Source: Microbacteriaceae bacterium (lineage in GTDB: Bacteria > Actinomycetota > Actinomycetes > Actinomycetales > Microbacteriaceae). Taken from it: 47,865 nt of DNA. Below the pieces are notes generated by a model, which was given only the letters and a program-made list of their open reading frames with translations, searched no databases and was not told the origin of the DNA. Location: contig JAIXXG010000066.1 in the NCBI GenBank assembly GCA_027490915.1, positions 1-47,865 on the forward strand. The letters run 5' to 3'. Position 1 is the first letter of the stretch. Every line of letters begins with the position of its first letter. The position numbers and the translations under genes were made by a program. Positions 32,641-45,225 of the stretch are shown here, piece after piece.

Positions 32641-33996
32641 TCAGCGGCCGAGGCGGCGGCGCACCCGCGACGTCACGCCGCCGAGGCCCTCGGCCCGGAA
32701 GTGGTGCCACGTCATGCGCAGCGTGTGCCCCGCGCCGGCGGTGCGGCGGGCGCGCGCGCCCACGCCCATCGCGTCGCGGCCCGGCGTCGCGTCGGCGGCG
32801 CGGCGCGGACGGGCGACCGCCTCGAGCACGGGCTGCAGCACGACCTCCCACACGAATCGCTCGCGCACGCGGGCCACGTTCGCGCGCCAGCCCGCGACCT
32901 CGGGCGAGTCGGCGAGAACGCGCACGAGGGCGTCGGCGAGAGCATCCGTGTCGTTCGCCGGCACCACGATGCCGAGCCCCTCGGCCGCGACGAGCTCGGC
33001 GAAGCCGTCGCCCTCGGTGACCACCATCGGCAGGCCCGCCCACAGGTAGTCGAGAATGCGCGTGCGGAACGAGAACGTCGTCTCGACGTGCACGTGGTGC
33101 GTGCTGACGCCCGCGTCGGCCTCGACGAGGTACGCCCCGCGCCGGTCGTAGGGCACCCACGTGTCGTTGAAGACGACCTCGCGCCCCTCGAGGCCGAGCG
33201 ACGTCGCGAGGTCGAACGCCTCGCGCACGATGCCCATCTCGTCGACGCCCGGGTGCCGGGTGCCGAGGAAGAACAGCCGGATGCGCGGTTCGCGCTCGCG
33301 CGCGCTCGCCACCGCGCGAATCAGCGTCAGCGGGTCGAACCAGCTGTAGACCCCGCCGCCCCAGATGAGCACGCGCGACGCGGCGTCGATGCCGGGCACG
33401 ACGCCGCGCATCCCGGCGCCCGCGTCGGCCGCAGGAGGCGAGGCCTCGAGGCCGAAGGGCACGACGGCGAGCAGCCCCCGCAGGTCGGGGTCGGCGGCAT
33501 AGGTGGCGGGGTTGAGCCTGCCGAGGCCCGCGAGCTGGCCGAGGTACAGCAGCCGCTGCCGCTCGCTCGCGCACAGCACGAGGTCGGCCCGCCGCAGCTG
33601 GTCGTTGAGGGCGTCGCGCGCGGTGGCGACGCGCAGGCTCCACGTCGCCGGCGGCAGCTCGCGCCCCTGCTCGAGCATCTCGAGGTGCATCGGGTCGTAG
33701 GCGTCGGCGATGAGCATGCGGTCGGTGCGGGCGATCGTTCGGAACTGGGTGTTCGCGTAGCCCTGGAACAGCACGACCTCGGCCCAGCGCTCGTGCGCGC
33801 GGATGCCGCGCTCGTCGCCCGCCGCGACGTGCAGCATCGGGAACGGCGGGGCGGGATGCTCCGCGCGCGTCGTCGACACCAGGCGCACCTCGTGCCCCGC
33901 GGCCTGCAGCGTGAGCCCCGTGTTGTACGCGCGGATGGCGGGCCCGGCCATCGCCGCGGCGAGCGGGTCGCCCGTGATGATGAGCACGCGGGTCAT
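32641..33996 (-). CDS. Glycosyltransferase (GT4-type)
   Basis: 451 residues from ATG at 33996 with a GGAGGAGA ribosome site, overlapping the upstream stop as ATGA. Features: ITGDPLAAAMAGPAIRAYN loop at the N-terminus, VLFQGYANTQFRT near residue 75, an interdomain VVPFGLEASPP, then RVLIWGGGVYSWFDPLTLIR and an LFFLGTRHPG segment, and FSFRTRILDYLWAGLPMVVT as the donor-side helix. This is the GT4 subgroup often beside rhamnan and teichoic-like loci. The last 70 residues are Arg-rich. Downstream partner of the GT2 gene at 33993. Confidence 0.8.
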   Translation of the reverse strand: MTRVLIITGDPLAAAMAGPAIRAYNTGLTLQAAGHEVRLVSTTRAEHPAPPFPMLHVAAGDERGIRAHERWAEVVLFQGYANTQFRTIARTDRMLIADAYDPMHLEMLEQGRELPPATWSLRVATARDALNDQLRRADLVLCASERQRLLYLGQLAGLGRLNPATYAADPDLRGLLAVVPFGLEASPPAADAGAGMRGVVPGIDAASRVLIWGGGVYSWFDPLTLIRAVASAREREPRIRLFFLGTRHPGVDEMGIVREAFDLATSLGLEGREVVFNDTWVPYDRRGAYLVEADAGVSTHHVHVETTFSFRTRILDYLWAGLPMVVTEGDGFAELVAAEGLGIVVPANDTDALADALVRVLADSPEVAGWRANVARVRERFVWEVVLQPVLEAVARPRRAADATPGRDAMGVGARARRTAGAGHTLRMTWHHFRAEGLGGVTSRVRRRLGR

Positions 33997-34997
33997 CGGG
34001 TCTCCTCCCCTGCCGGGGTCGCGAGGTCGCGCAGCACATCCATGGCGCCCCGACTGTACCGGCCGTACCGGCCGCTGACCGCCCCCGCCACGACGGCGGG
34101 CACGCGCGCGATCCGCAGGCGCGGCAGTCGCGCGCGCCGGGCTTCGTGGTCGGCCTTCGCATCGAGCTGCGTCTGCGCGTCGGCGGCGACCCCGAGCGCG
34201 CGACCCCGCTCGGCCAGCAGCGCGGCGCGGCGCGCGAGTCGAGCGGCGCGCCCGGCGCGCGGCTCGCGCAGTCGGGCGAGCTTGTCGGCGAGCGTCGGGC
34301 GGCGCGCGCCGATCTGGTTGGCGCCGTGCTGCCGGTAGTCGATGAGCGCCTCGGGCACGAGCCGCACGCGTCCGGTCGCGGCCGCAACGGCCGCCAGCCA
34401 CTCGTCGTGCACCCACTCCCCCGGAATCGGCAGGGCGGCCTCGAGCAGCGAGCGGCGCAGCATGACGGTGGCGCCCGTCACCAGGTTGCGCCGCAGCAGC
34501 ACCGGCAGCGCGTCGCCCGCAACGAGGCCGGCCCGCTCGCCCGGCGTCGCCTCGAGGGCGTCGAGCAGGGTGAGCCCCAGCGGCTGGCCGTCGCCGTCGA
34601 CCAGGCGGGCATCGGAGTGCGCGAGCAGCAGGCCGGGGTCGGCGTCGAAGGCCGCGGCGAGGGCGGCCAGCTTGCCGGGCATCCACTCGTCATCCTGATC
34701 GGAGAGCGCGATCAGGTCGCCCTCGCAGGCGGCGAGCGTCGCGGCGAAGTTGGCGGTGACCCCCAGCGCGGGGCTGCGGCGGATGATGCGCAGCGTCGTC
34801 GGCAGAGCCGGGTCGGCCGCGCGGGCGTCGGCGTGCACGCGCTCGATGACGGCGAGGGTGTCGTCGCTCGAATCGTCGTCGCCCACCACCAGCTCGAGGG
34901 GTGCGGGGCGCTGGTTCAGGATGCTCGCCACCTGCCGCGCCACGTACGCGCCGCCGTTGCGCGTGCCGAGGGCCACCGAGATGCGCGCGTCTGCCAC
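33993..34997 (-). CDS. GT2 family glycosyltransferase
   Basis: 334 residues from GTG at 34997, which follows a TAGGCT box by six bases. ISVALGTRNGGAYVARQVAS, then VVGDDDSSDDTLAVI, and LIALSDQDDEWMPGKLA (the DxD region) mark a GT-A GT2 transferase of the WaaE/RfbF-like type; VHDEWLAAVAAATGRV is a typical catalytic-base segment. The C-terminal third is basic and helical without membrane segments. It heads a two-gene unit with the GT4 gene. Confidence 0.83.
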   Translation of the reverse strand: MADARISVALGTRNGGAYVARQVASILNQRPAPLELVVGDDDSSDDTLAVIERVHADARAADPALPTTLRIIRRSPALGVTANFAATLAACEGDLIALSDQDDEWMPGKLAALAAAFDADPGLLLAHSDARLVDGDGQPLGLTLLDALEATPGERAGLVAGDALPVLLRRNLVTGATVMLRRSLLEAALPIPGEWVHDEWLAAVAAATGRVRLVPEALIDYRQHGANQIGARRPTLADKLARLREPRAGRAARLARRAALLAERGRALGVAADAQTQLDAKADHEARRARLPRLRIARVPAVVAGAVSGRYGRYSRGAMDVLRDLATPAGEETR

Positions 34998-35003
34998 CGC
35001 TCC

Positions 35004-35035
35004 AGCCTAGGGCGGCCGACGCGCGCGGCTAGGAT
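35004..35035. promoter_or_regulatory. Divergent -10 boxes for the genes at 34997 and 35046
   Basis: Minus-strand TAGGCT (35004-35009) stands six bases before GTG 34997; plus-strand TAGGAT (35030-35035) stands ten bases before ATG 35046. Both lie in a 48-bp divergent gap, so the two promoters must overlap in their upstream parts. Confidence 0.55.
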
Positions 35036-35045
35036 CGAACCCATC

Positions 35046-35963
35046 ATGAGCGGGGGCGACGAGCGGCACGGCGAGGCTGCGCCGAGCACGACGAGCGGGG
35101 CGCAGAGCACCGCGGCCGAGGTCGCGGTCGTCACCGTCGCCTACCGCTCGAACGCGGTGCTGCCGGGGTTTCTCGGGTCGATCGCGGGCGCGAGCGCGCA
35201 TCCCGTGGCCACCGTGGTTGTCGACAACCGGCCCGACGACGAGTCGCAGGCGGCGGCCCTCGCCGCCGAGCACGGCGCCGCCTACGTCGCGCTGCCGGCC
35301 AACCCCGGGTACGGCGGCGCCATCAACGCGGGGGTCGCGACCCTGGGCCCCGCAGTGCGCTGGGTGCTCATCAGCAACCCCGACGTCGTGCTCGACCCGG
35401 GGCTCATCGACGCGCTCGTCGCCGCCGCCGAGAGCGACCCGACGATCGGCGCGGTCGGGCCCGCGGTGCGCAACCCCGACGGCACCGTCTACCCCTCGGC
35501 CCGCCGCGTGCCGTCGCTGCGCACCGGCATCGGCCATGCCCTCTTCGTGAACCTCTGGCACGACAACCCGTGGACCCGCCGCTACCGGCAGGACTCGGCG
35601 GAGGCCGTCACCGAGCGGGATGCCGGCTGGCTGTCGGGCGCGTGCCTGCTCGTGCGGCGCGACGTCTTCGCCCAGCTCGGCGGGTTCGACGAGGGCTACT
35701 TCATGTACTTCGAGGACGTCGATCTGGGGTACCGCATCGGTCGCGCCGGGTACCGCAACCGCTATGTGCCGGCGGTGGGCGTCACGCACATCGGCGCCCA
35801 CACGGCCTCGCGCGAGTCGGCCGAGATGATCCGCGCGCACCACGCCTCGGCGCGGCGGTTCATCGCCCGCAAGTACACCGGCTGGCACCTGTGGCCGGTG
35901 CGGGCCGTGCTGTCGGTCGGGCTCGCGGCGCGCTCGGCGCTGCTGCGCCGCCGCGCCGGCTGA
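35046..35963 (+). CDS. GT2 glycosyltransferase, WbbL/rhamnosyltransferase-like
   Basis: 305 residues from ATG at 35046. EVAVVTVAYRSNAVLPGFLG, then VVVDNRPDDES, NPGYGGAINAGVA and LISNPDVVLDPGLIDAL are the standard WbbL-type blocks; WLSGACLLVRRDVFAQLGGF with GYFMYFEDVDLGYRI supplies the catalytic and acceptor side. In actinobacteria WbbL transfers rhamnose from dTDP-rhamnose onto the polyprenyl-linked primer of wall polysaccharides. The rfb genes that make that donor are close by. Ends convergent with Wzt. Confidence 0.85.
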   Translation: MSGGDERHGEAAPSTTSGAQSTAAEVAVVTVAYRSNAVLPGFLGSIAGASAHPVATVVVDNRPDDESQAAALAAEHGAAYVALPANPGYGGAINAGVATLGPAVRWVLISNPDVVLDPGLIDALVAAAESDPTIGAVGPAVRNPDGTVYPSARRVPSLRTGIGHALFVNLWHDNPWTRRYRQDSAEAVTERDAGWLSGACLLVRRDVFAQLGGFDEGYFMYFEDVDLGYRIGRAGYRNRYVPAVGVTHIGAHTASRESAEMIRAHHASARRFIARKYTGWHLWPVRAVLSVGLAARSALLRRRAG

Positions 35964-35993
35964 ATCGCGCCGCGCGAGCTGAACCGCGCCACC

Positions 35994-36009
35994 CGGGCGG
36001 CGCCGCCCG
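35994..36009. terminator. 16-bp GC palindrome in convergent gap
   Basis: CGGGCGGCGCCGCCCG, perfectly self-complementary, lies between the WbbL-like stop (35963) and the wzt stop (36022). As RNA it would fold with a few unpaired central bases. No U-tract. Confidence 0.4.
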
Positions 36010-36021
36010 CGCCGCGCCGCC

Positions 36022-36759
36022 CTACTCGGGCTCGGTCGCGAGCGCCGTCTCGTAGGCGGCGACCACGTCGGCCGTCGGCCCGAGCTGCCGCAGCCGGCCG
36101 CCGTCGAGCCACGCCACCCGCTGGCACAGCTCACGGACCTCGTCGAGCGAGTGCGACACCAGCACGACCGTGCGACCCTGGCCGGTGAACTCGAGGAACT
36201 TCTTCCGCGACTTCTCGCGGAAGGCGCCGTCGCCGACGGCGAGGATCTCGTCGACGATGAGGATGTCGGGCTCGGTGTGCACCGCGACCGAGAAGCCGAG
36301 GCGCACGTACATGCCCGAGGAGTAGTTCTTCACCGGCTGGTCGATGAACTGCTCGACCCCCGAGAAGTCGACGATCTCGTCGAACCGGGCCGCGATCTGC
36401 TTGCGGCTGAGCCCGAGGATGGCCCCGTTGAGGAAGATGTTCTCGCGCCCGCTCAGCTCGGGGTGGAACCCCGACCCCACCTCGAGCATCGACGAGACGC
36501 GGCCGTCGAGAACGACGCGGCCCTCATCGGGGCTGTAGATGCGGGCGAGCGTCTTGAGCAGCGTCGACTTGCCCGAGCCGTTGCGACCGATGAGCCCCAA
36601 GGTCTCGCCGTGCTCGACCCGGAACGAGACGTCGCGCACCGCCCAGAACTCGTCGGCGATGATGCGCCGCCCGCGCATGACGGCCGACTTGAGCGTCTGA
36701 TTGCGCTCGTGGAAGAGGCGGAAGCGCTTCGACACCCCGTCGACGACGATGGCGCTCAC
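36022..36759 (-). CDS. wzt: ABC transporter ATPase, polysaccharide export (Wzt-type, short form)
   Basis: 245 residues from GTG at 36759, overlapping wzm as GTGA. Walker A GRNGSGKSTLLK, Q-loop region FHPELSGRENIFLNG, signature YSSGMYVRLGFS, Walker B ILIVDEILAVGD and switch His SHSLDEV identify the Wzt/TagH family that powers export of finished polysaccharide. The protein stops right after the ATPase, so the C-terminal glycan-recognition domain of long Wzt proteins is absent; export would not be gated by terminal capping. Last gene of the rfbC-rfbA-wzm-wzt operon. Confidence 0.9.
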   Translation of the reverse strand: MSAIVVDGVSKRFRLFHERNQTLKSAVMRGRRIIADEFWAVRDVSFRVEHGETLGLIGRNGSGKSTLLKTLARIYSPDEGRVVLDGRVSSMLEVGSGFHPELSGRENIFLNGAILGLSRKQIAARFDEIVDFSGVEQFIDQPVKNYSSGMYVRLGFSVAVHTEPDILIVDEILAVGDGAFREKSRKKFLEFTGQGRTVVLVSHSLDEVRELCQRVAWLDGGRLRQLGPTADVVAAYETALATEPE

Positions 36760-37580
36760 AGCAGCTCGGCCAATCGCCGGTCGGCGCGCGCGAAGACGAG
36801 GTAGCCGAGCAGGAACACGATCGACGCGCTCGCGATCGCGGCGAGCGCCGTGGCCGCGTCGGGCAGGCGGTTGTCGTACAGCAGGGCGCGGAAGAGCTCG
36901 ATCACGGGCAGCACGGGGTTCAGCTGGTAGAGCACGAGCGCCCACTCGCCGATACCCCGCAGCGCCTGCTCCACGAGCTGAACGGGGTAGATGATCGGGG
37001 TGAGGAGCATCCACATCGGCAGCAGCACGGCGACGAAGTGCTCGGTGTCGCGGAAGAACACGTTGAGCACCGAGAGCATCAGGGCGAGGCCGCTCGCGAG
37101 CATCGCGAGCACCACGACGGCGAGCGCCACGAGCGGCAGCCACGGCAGGGGGAATCCGCCGAACGCCCACAGCGCGGCGCTGAGCACCAGCAGCTCGACC
37201 CCGAATGTGATGGCCGTGCTGACCGCCACCGCGAGCACTAAGTGGATGCGCGGGAAGTACACCTTGGTGATGAGCGGGGCATTGGCGGTGAGGGTCGAGA
37301 CGCCGCCCGTGACGACGCGGGTCAGGTACAGCCACGGCAGCAGCCCGCACATCAGCCACAGGGCGTAGACGTCGAGCCCGCTCGGGTCGCCCACGGGCGG
37401 CCGAGTGCGGAAGATCACCGCGAACACCACCGTGTAGACGAGCATCGTGGCGAGCGGGTTGATGATCGACCACAGCTGCCCGAGAACCGTGCGGCGGTAC
37501 TGCCCGCGCACCTCGCGCATGACGAGCATGGCGAGCAGCTCGCGCGTGGCGAGCAGCTCGCGCGCGTAGCCGGCGGTCAT
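36756..37580 (-). CDS. wzm: ABC transporter permease, polysaccharide export (Wzm-type)
   Basis: 274 residues from ATG at 37580, overlapping rfbA as ATGA. Six hydrophobic segments of the ABC-2 permease family; [20 protein letters not shown] is the typical amphipathic N-terminal interface and [16 protein letters not shown] the conserved loop before helix 5. It forms the channel for Wzt. A short duplicated ELLA-x-R run near residue 8 (37538-37566) looks like a small tandem duplication. Confidence 0.9.
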   Translation of the reverse strand: MTAGYARELLATRELLAMLVMREVRGQYRRTVLGQLWSIINPLATMLVYTVVFAVIFRTRPPVGDPSGLDVYALWLMCGLLPWLYLTRVVTGGVSTLTANAPLITKVYFPRIHLVLAVAVSTAITFGVELLVLSAALWAFGGFPLPWLPLVALAVVVLAMLASGLALMLSVLNVFFRDTEHFVAVLLPMWMLLTPIIYPVQLVEQALRGIGEWALVLYQLNPVLPVIELFRALLYDNRLPDAATALAAIASASIVFLLGYLVFARADRRLAELL

Positions 37581-38449
37581 CGCCGTTCGGTGGCGAGCAG
37601 CCGCTGCAGGTAGAGCCCGTAGCCGCTCTTGGCGAGCGGGGCGGCGAGGGCGGCGAGCTGGGCGTCGTCGATCCAGCCGGCGCGCCAGGCGACCTCCTCG
37701 ATGCAGCCGATCTTGTAGCCCTGGCGGTCTTCGATGACCCGCACGTACTCGCTCGCCTGCATCATCGACTCGAAGGTTCCGGTGTCGAGCCACGCCGTGC
37801 CGCGATCGAGCACGTGCACCTGCAGCCGGCCCTCGCGCAGGTAGTGCTCGTTGACGCTCGAGATCTCGAGCTCGCCGCGCGCGCTCGGTGTGATCGCCTT
37901 CGCGACCTCGACGACCGAGTTGTCGTAGAAGTACAGCCCCGGCACGGCGAAGCTGCTCTTCGGCTGCGCGGGCTTCTCCTCGATCGAGACGGCGCGGCCG
38001 TCGGCATCGAACTCGACGACGCCGTAGGCCTCCGGATTCGCCACCTGGTAGGCGAAGATCAGGCCGCCGTCGATGTCGGTGTACCGGCGCAGGGCCGAGC
38101 CCAGCCCCGAGCCGTGGAAGATGTTGTCGCCGAGCACGAGCGCGACGCTGTCGTCGCCGATGAACTGCTCACCGATGAGGAACGCCTGCGCGAGACCGTC
38201 GGGCGAAGGCTGCTGCGCGTAGGTCAGCGAGATGCCGAGCTCGCTGCCGTCGCCGAGCAGGGCCTCGAACTGCCCGGCGTACTCGGGGGTGGTGATGACG
38301 AGGATCTCGCGGATGTCGGCCATCATGAGGGTCGACAGCGGGTAGTAGACCATCGGCTTGTCGAAGATCGGCATGAGCTGCTTCGAGATGCCCTTGGTGA
38401 TCGGCCACAGGCGCGTGCCCGAGCCGCCGGCCAGGATGATGCCCTTCAT
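37577..38449 (-). CDS. rfbA: Glucose-1-phosphate thymidylyltransferase
   Basis: 290 residues, the usual RmlA length, from ATG at 38449. The nucleotide loop GGSGTRLWP is at residues 8-16 and Lys23 (KQLMP) is the phosphate-binding lysine; [10 protein letters not shown] and VPGLYFYDN are the other family blocks. It makes dTDP-glucose from dTTP and glucose-1-phosphate, the first step to dTDP-L-rhamnose. Overlaps both neighbours by ATGA, so coupled to rfbC and wzm. Confidence 0.95.
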   Translation of the reverse strand: MKGIILAGGSGTRLWPITKGISKQLMPIFDKPMVYYPLSTLMMADIREILVITTPEYAGQFEALLGDGSELGISLTYAQQPSPDGLAQAFLIGEQFIGDDSVALVLGDNIFHGSGLGSALRRYTDIDGGLIFAYQVANPEAYGVVEFDADGRAVSIEEKPAQPKSSFAVPGLYFYDNSVVEVAKAITPSARGELEISSVNEHYLREGRLQVHVLDRGTAWLDTGTFESMMQASEYVRVIEDRQGYKIGCIEEVAWRAGWIDDAQLAALAAPLAKSGYGLYLQRLLATERR

Positions 38450-39063
38450 CGCCCGCTCCAGCGCTCGTCGAGGCCGCGGGTGAACGCGAGCGACGCATCC
38501 CACGTCGGCAGCAGACCAGCAGCCGCGGCCTCGGTCAGCGTCGGAGCGGCCAGGTCTTTCGGCGAGAGCACGAGCTCGTCGCGCGGCAGCGGAAGAGCGA
38601 GCCCCACGGTCTCGTCGAGCGGCGTGATGCCGTGCTCGCGCTCGGCGTTGAAGACTTCGCTCACGAGGTAGGTCACGACGGTGTCGTCGGTGAGGGCGAC
38701 GAAGCAGTGGCCGAGGCCCTCGGCCACGTAGAGGGCCCGGCGGTCGACGGTGTCGAGCACGACCGAGTCCCACTGCCCGAAGGTCGGCGAGCCCACGCGG
38801 ATGTCGACGACGAAGTCGACCACCGCACCGTTGAGCACCGAGACGTACTTCGCCTGGCTCGGCGGCACATCCGCGAAATGGATGCCCCGCACGACGCCGC
38901 GCCGCGACACCGAGGCGTTGCCCTGGCGCAGGTCGAGGGGGTGCCCGACGGCCTCCGCGAGGGCGTCGAAGCGGTACCACTCCCAGAACGCGCCGCGGTC
39001 GTCGGGGAACTGCCGGGGGGTGACCTCGAACGCCCCGGGCACCGACAGTTCTCGGATCTGCAC
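38446..39063 (-). CDS. rfbC: dTDP-4-dehydrorhamnose 3,5-epimerase
   Basis: 205 residues from GTG at 39063. This start is preferred over GTG 39072, which lies within the TAGGGT -10 hexamer (39071-39076); 39063 follows that box by seven bases. Cupin-fold Rml[31 protein letters not shown] with catalytic His62 and Lys72, and [13 protein letters not shown] are conserved. Heads the rfbC-rfbA-wzm-wzt unit. Confidence 0.92.
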   Translation of the reverse strand: MQIRELSVPGAFEVTPRQFPDDRGAFWEWYRFDALAEAVGHPLDLRQGNASVSRRGVVRGIHFADVPPSQAKYVSVLNGAVVDFVVDIRVGSPTFGQWDSVVLDTVDRRALYVAEGLGHCFVALTDDTVVTYLVSEVFNAEREHGITPLDETVGLALPLPRDELVLSPKDLAAPTLTEAAAAGLLPTWDASLAFTRGLDERWSGR

Positions 39064-39070
39064 GGGTGCC

Positions 39071-39136
39071 ACCCTACCAACGGCGAATACGCGGGTTCAG
39101 GCGGATGCGGCGCCGACCCGCTGCCGTGCGTAGGGT
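39071..39136. promoter_or_regulatory. Divergent leaderless promoters for rfbC and the GT4 gene
   Basis: Minus strand: TAGGGT (39071-39076) with TGAACC 17 bases further upstream as -35. Plus strand: TAGGGT (39131-39136) six bases before GTG 39143. The 79-bp divergent gap contains nothing else. Confidence 0.6.
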
Positions 39137-39142
39137 GGTCGC

Positions 39143-42192
<3,050 letters not shown>

Positions 42193-42196
<4 letters not shown>

Positions 42197-43338
42197 GCAC
42201 CACCACCCTGCGGGTCATCCTCGACCAGGCGATCTCCCCCGTGCCCGGCGGCATCGGCCGCTACGCCGTCGAGCTGACGCGCGAGCTCATCGCGTGCGCA
42301 CCGCGCGGCTGCGACGTCGCCGGCATCGTTCCCGCCTCGCCGCCCGCCGAGTACGACCGGCTGCTCGAGGCGCTGCCCGGCCTCACCACGCTGCACAAGA
42401 GCGCTCTCGACCGGCGTCAGCTGGCCGCGGCCTGGCAGCACGGCTTCACCCGGCTGCCCGGCACGGGCATGGTGCACGCGCCCAGCCTCTTCGCGCCGCT
42501 CTCGCGCCACGACCGCGTCAACAACCCGGGCGACCAGATCGTCGTGACCATCCACGACACCGTGCCCTGGAGCCACCCCGAGACGCTCACCCCGCGCGGC
42601 GCCGCCTGGCACCGGGCGATGGCGAAGCGCGCCGAGCGCTACGCCGACGCGATCGTCGTGCCGACGCACGCCGTCGCCGAGCAGCTCGCGGCGATCCTCG
42701 ACCTCGGCGAGCGGGTGCGCGTCATCGGCGGCGCCCCGAGCAGCGACCTCGTTCCCGGCCCGGATGCGAGCGCACGCGCCGCCGCCCTCGACCTTCCCGA
42801 CCGCTACCTCGTGTGGGTCGGAACGATCGAGCCGCGCAAGGGCATCGCCGAGCTCATCACCGCCCTGAGCCTCCCGGCGGCCCCCGACCTCCCGCTCGTC
42901 ATCGTCGGTCGCCCCGGGTGGGGCGGCATCGACGTCGAGGCCCTCGCGCGCGAGGCCGGGCTCGACGAGGGGCGCGTGCGCCTCCTCGGCGGGCTCGACG
43001 ACGCCGACCTCGCCGCCGTGCTCGAGCGCGCGACCGTCGCGGTCGTGCCGAGCCTCGCCGAGGGCTTCGGGCTGCCCCTGCTCGAGGCGATGAGCCTCGG
43101 GGTGCCGGTCGTGCACTCCGACGATGCGGCCCTCGTCGAGGTGGCCGATGGCGCAGGGCTCGCCGTGGCGCTCGCACCGATCGACGGCTACCCGCAGCGG
43201 CTGGCCGAGGCGCTGCGCGGCGTGGTCGACGATCCAGCGCTCGCCGCCGAGCTCGCCGTGCGCGGTCGCGACCGCGCACGGGCGTACAGCTGGCGCGATT
43301 CGGCCGAGAAGACCTGGCAGCTGCACGCCGACCTCTAG
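42193..43338 (+). CDS. Glycosyltransferase (GT4, mannosyl/rhamnosyl type)
   Basis: 381 residues from ATG at 42193, overlapping rfbD as ATGA with a GGAGGGG run upstream. ILDQAISPVPGGIGRYAVEL, VHAPSLFAPL, VVTIHDTVPWSHPETL, YLVWVGTIEPRKGIAELITA and VVPSLAEGFGLPLLEAMSLG parallel the gene at 39143 block by block. The two are likely homologues with related but distinct linkages. Ends convergent with the LCP gene. Confidence 0.85.
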
Positions 43339-43342
43339 GCGG

Positions 43343-43361
43343 CCGAGCGTTACGGGCTCGG
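43343..43361. terminator. Hairpin at the GT4/LCP convergent junction
   Basis: CCGAGC (43343-43348) pairs with GCTCGG (43356-43361) around a 7-base loop that contains the TAA stop of the LCP gene (43350-43352 on the minus strand). The stem is short but sits exactly between two convergent genes. Confidence 0.4.
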
Positions 43362-44708
43362 GGTCGGGGTGGGCCGGGGCGCGACCGCCTCGGCGACGAG
43401 CTCGTGGATGAGCGCGATGTCGGGGAACTGGTTGTCGACGGCCGGGGGCGCGAGCTCGAGGCGCACGAGGTCGTGATCGCGCGACCGCACGGCGAGATCG
43501 CTCAGCACGCCGAGCATCGCCTGCGGAACGGTCGTGCGCACGAGGTCGCTCGAGGCCGCCGCGATCGCCTCGAAGCGCGTGAGCACGGTCGCCGGGTCGA
43601 GCTGCCGCAGCATCGCCTCCTGGATGTCGCGCTGGTGCCGCATACGGTCGAAGTCGGTGAGATTGCAGCGGCTGCGGGCGTACCAGAGCGCGAGCGTGCC
43701 GTTCAGCACCTGCTCGCCGGCCGGGATCTCGCCGACGATCGGCCCGCCGTTCACGCAGATGTCGACCGTCTCCTCCACCGTCACCCTCACGCCGCCGAGC
43801 GCGTCGACGAGCCGGGCGAACCCGGCCATGTCGATGAGCACGGCGTACTGCACCTCGATGCCGGTGACACCGCCCACGGCGTCTTTCATGGCCTCGATCG
43901 CGGGCGTGCTGCCCTCGCGCTCGGCATCGGGGTACAGCTCGGGGTGCTCCTCCGCCCACGGGTAGAGGTAGGCGAGCAGGCAGTCGTCGCCGCAGTCGAA
44001 GCCGTTCGGCCACGCCTCCCACAGCGGTGAGCCCTCGGTGAACGGCGCGCGGTACAGATTGCGCGGGATGCCCACCATCGTCACCGCGCCCGACCCCGCG
44101 TCGATGCTGACCAGCGTCATGCTGTCGGGCCGCAGACCGATGCGGTCGTCGCCGGCGTCGCCGCCGAGCAGCAGGATCGTGTAGCGCCCATCGATCGGCT
44201 CGTCGATGCCGCCCGCGGCGAAGACCGAGCCCAGGGCATCCCGCCCCGCGCCGGTCAGCAGGGCCGCATAGCCCGCCGTTCCCGTCGACAGCACGATGCT
44301 GAGCACCGCGAAGACGGCGATCGGCAGGCGGGCGTTCGCCGGCGCGCGCACCAGCCGCACGAGAACGAGGGTGTTGAGGGTCGTCACGAGCCACAGCACG
44401 GCGTAGAAGATCAGCCCGAGCTGGGCCACCCACAGCACGAACGGGTTCGTCGCGAGGGTGAGCGCGGCCGGGCGCCACAGCACGAGCAGCAGCACGGCGG
44501 CGGCGAGCACGGCCCACAGCACGAAGGTCGCACCGACGGCGAAGCGGCCCCAGCGGCGGCTGCCCGCCAGCAGCTGGGCGCTGCCCGGAATCAGCAGGTT
44601 GAGCCCGAGCAGCCACCAGGCCCGGCGGCGCATGACCGCGGGGTCGCGGGTGTCGGGGTGCCGCAGCGGCGAGGTGTGGCTCGCGAGAGGCGCCGGCAGC
44701 GCGCTCAC
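43350..44708 (-). CDS. LytR-CpsA-Psr (LCP) family glycopolymer ligase
   Basis: 452 residues from GTG at 44708, overlapping purE as GTGA. Four N-terminal hydrophobic segments (about 30-160), more than the usual single anchor, precede an extracytoplasmic LCP domain (about 175-400). Conserved polyprenyl-phosphate pocket residues are visible: [25 protein letters not shown] and [20 protein letters not shown] with the Arg cluster. LCP enzymes transfer finished polymers from lipid carrier to peptidoglycan. In this locus it is the obvious candidate to anchor the polysaccharide. The C-terminus is Pro/Thr-rich. Confidence 0.88.
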   Translation of the reverse strand: MSALPAPLASHTSPLRHPDTRDPAVMRRRAWWLLGLNLLIPGSAQLLAGSRRWGRFAVGATFVLWAVLAAAVLLLVLWRPAALTLATNPFVLWVAQLGLIFYAVLWLVTTLNTLVLVRLVRAPANARLPIAVFAVLSIVLSTGTAGYAALLTGAGRDALGSVFAAGGIDEPIDGRYTILLLGGDAGDDRIGLRPDSMTLVSIDAGSGAVTMVGIPRNLYRAPFTEGSPLWEAWPNGFDCGDDCLLAYLYPWAEEHPELYPDAEREGSTPAIEAMKDAVGGVTGIEVQYAVLIDMAGFARLVDALGGVRVTVEETVDICVNGGPIVGEIPAGEQVLNGTLALWYARSRCNLTDFDRMRHQRDIQEAMLRQLDPATVLTRFEAIAAASSDLVRTTVPQAMLGVLSDLAVRSRDHDLVRLELAPPAVDNQFPDIALIHELVAEAVAPRPTPTPSP

Positions 44709-45208
44709 GAGCCCGGCAGCGACGCCTTCAGGGCGGCGTTCTTCTGCGCGACGGTGTGCTCGAGGTCGGCCGCGAAGTCGGCGAGCCGGGCGGCGACGGG
44801 CGCATCCGTCGACCCGATGATGCGCGCCGCGAGAAGGCCCGCGTTGCGCGCCCCCCCGATCGAGACGGTCGCGACGGGGATGCCGGCGGGCATCTGCACG
44901 ATGCTCAGCAGCGAATCGATGCCGTCGAGGTGCTTCAACGGCACGGGCACCCCGATGACGGGCAGGGTCGTGACGCTCGCGATCATGCCCGGCAGGTGGG
45001 CGGCCCCTCCGGCCCCCGCGATGATGGCCCGGATGCCCCGGCCGGCGGCCGCGCGCCCGTAGGCGATCATCGCGTCGGGCGTGCGGTGGGCGCTCAGCAC
45101 CTCGACCTCGGCGTCGATGCCGAACTCGGCGAGCGCCTCGGCCGCGGCCTGCATGACCGGCCAGTCGCTGTCGGAGCCCATGACGACGGCGACGAGGGGA
45201 TTGCTCAT
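44705..45208 (-). CDS. purE: N5-carboxyaminoimidazole ribonucleotide mutase
   Basis: 167 residues from ATG at 45208 with GGAGGG upstream. [10 protein letters not shown] near the start, SAHRTPD with the catalytic His near residue 40, and [12 protein letters not shown] are the family motifs. Converts N5-CAIR to CAIR in purine synthesis. 17 bp downstream of purK, so the usual purK-purE unit, with the LCP gene overlapping its 3' end. Confidence 0.95.
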   Translation of the reverse strand: MSNPLVAVVMGSDSDWPVMQAAAEALAEFGIDAEVEVLSAHRTPDAMIAYGRAAAGRGIRAIIAGAGGAAHLPGMIASVTTLPVIGVPVPLKHLDGIDSLLSIVQMPAGIPVATVSIGGARNAGLLAARIIGSTDAPVAARLADFAADLEHTVAQKNAALKASLPGS

Positions 45209-45225
45209 GCCCTCCAGGGTAGGGC

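Noticed and set aside
30937-34338. Very long plus-strand open frame opposite an ABC exporter and glycosyltransferase genes
   Set aside because: Low-complexity composition, no domain, crosses three genes with intact motifs on the minus strand.
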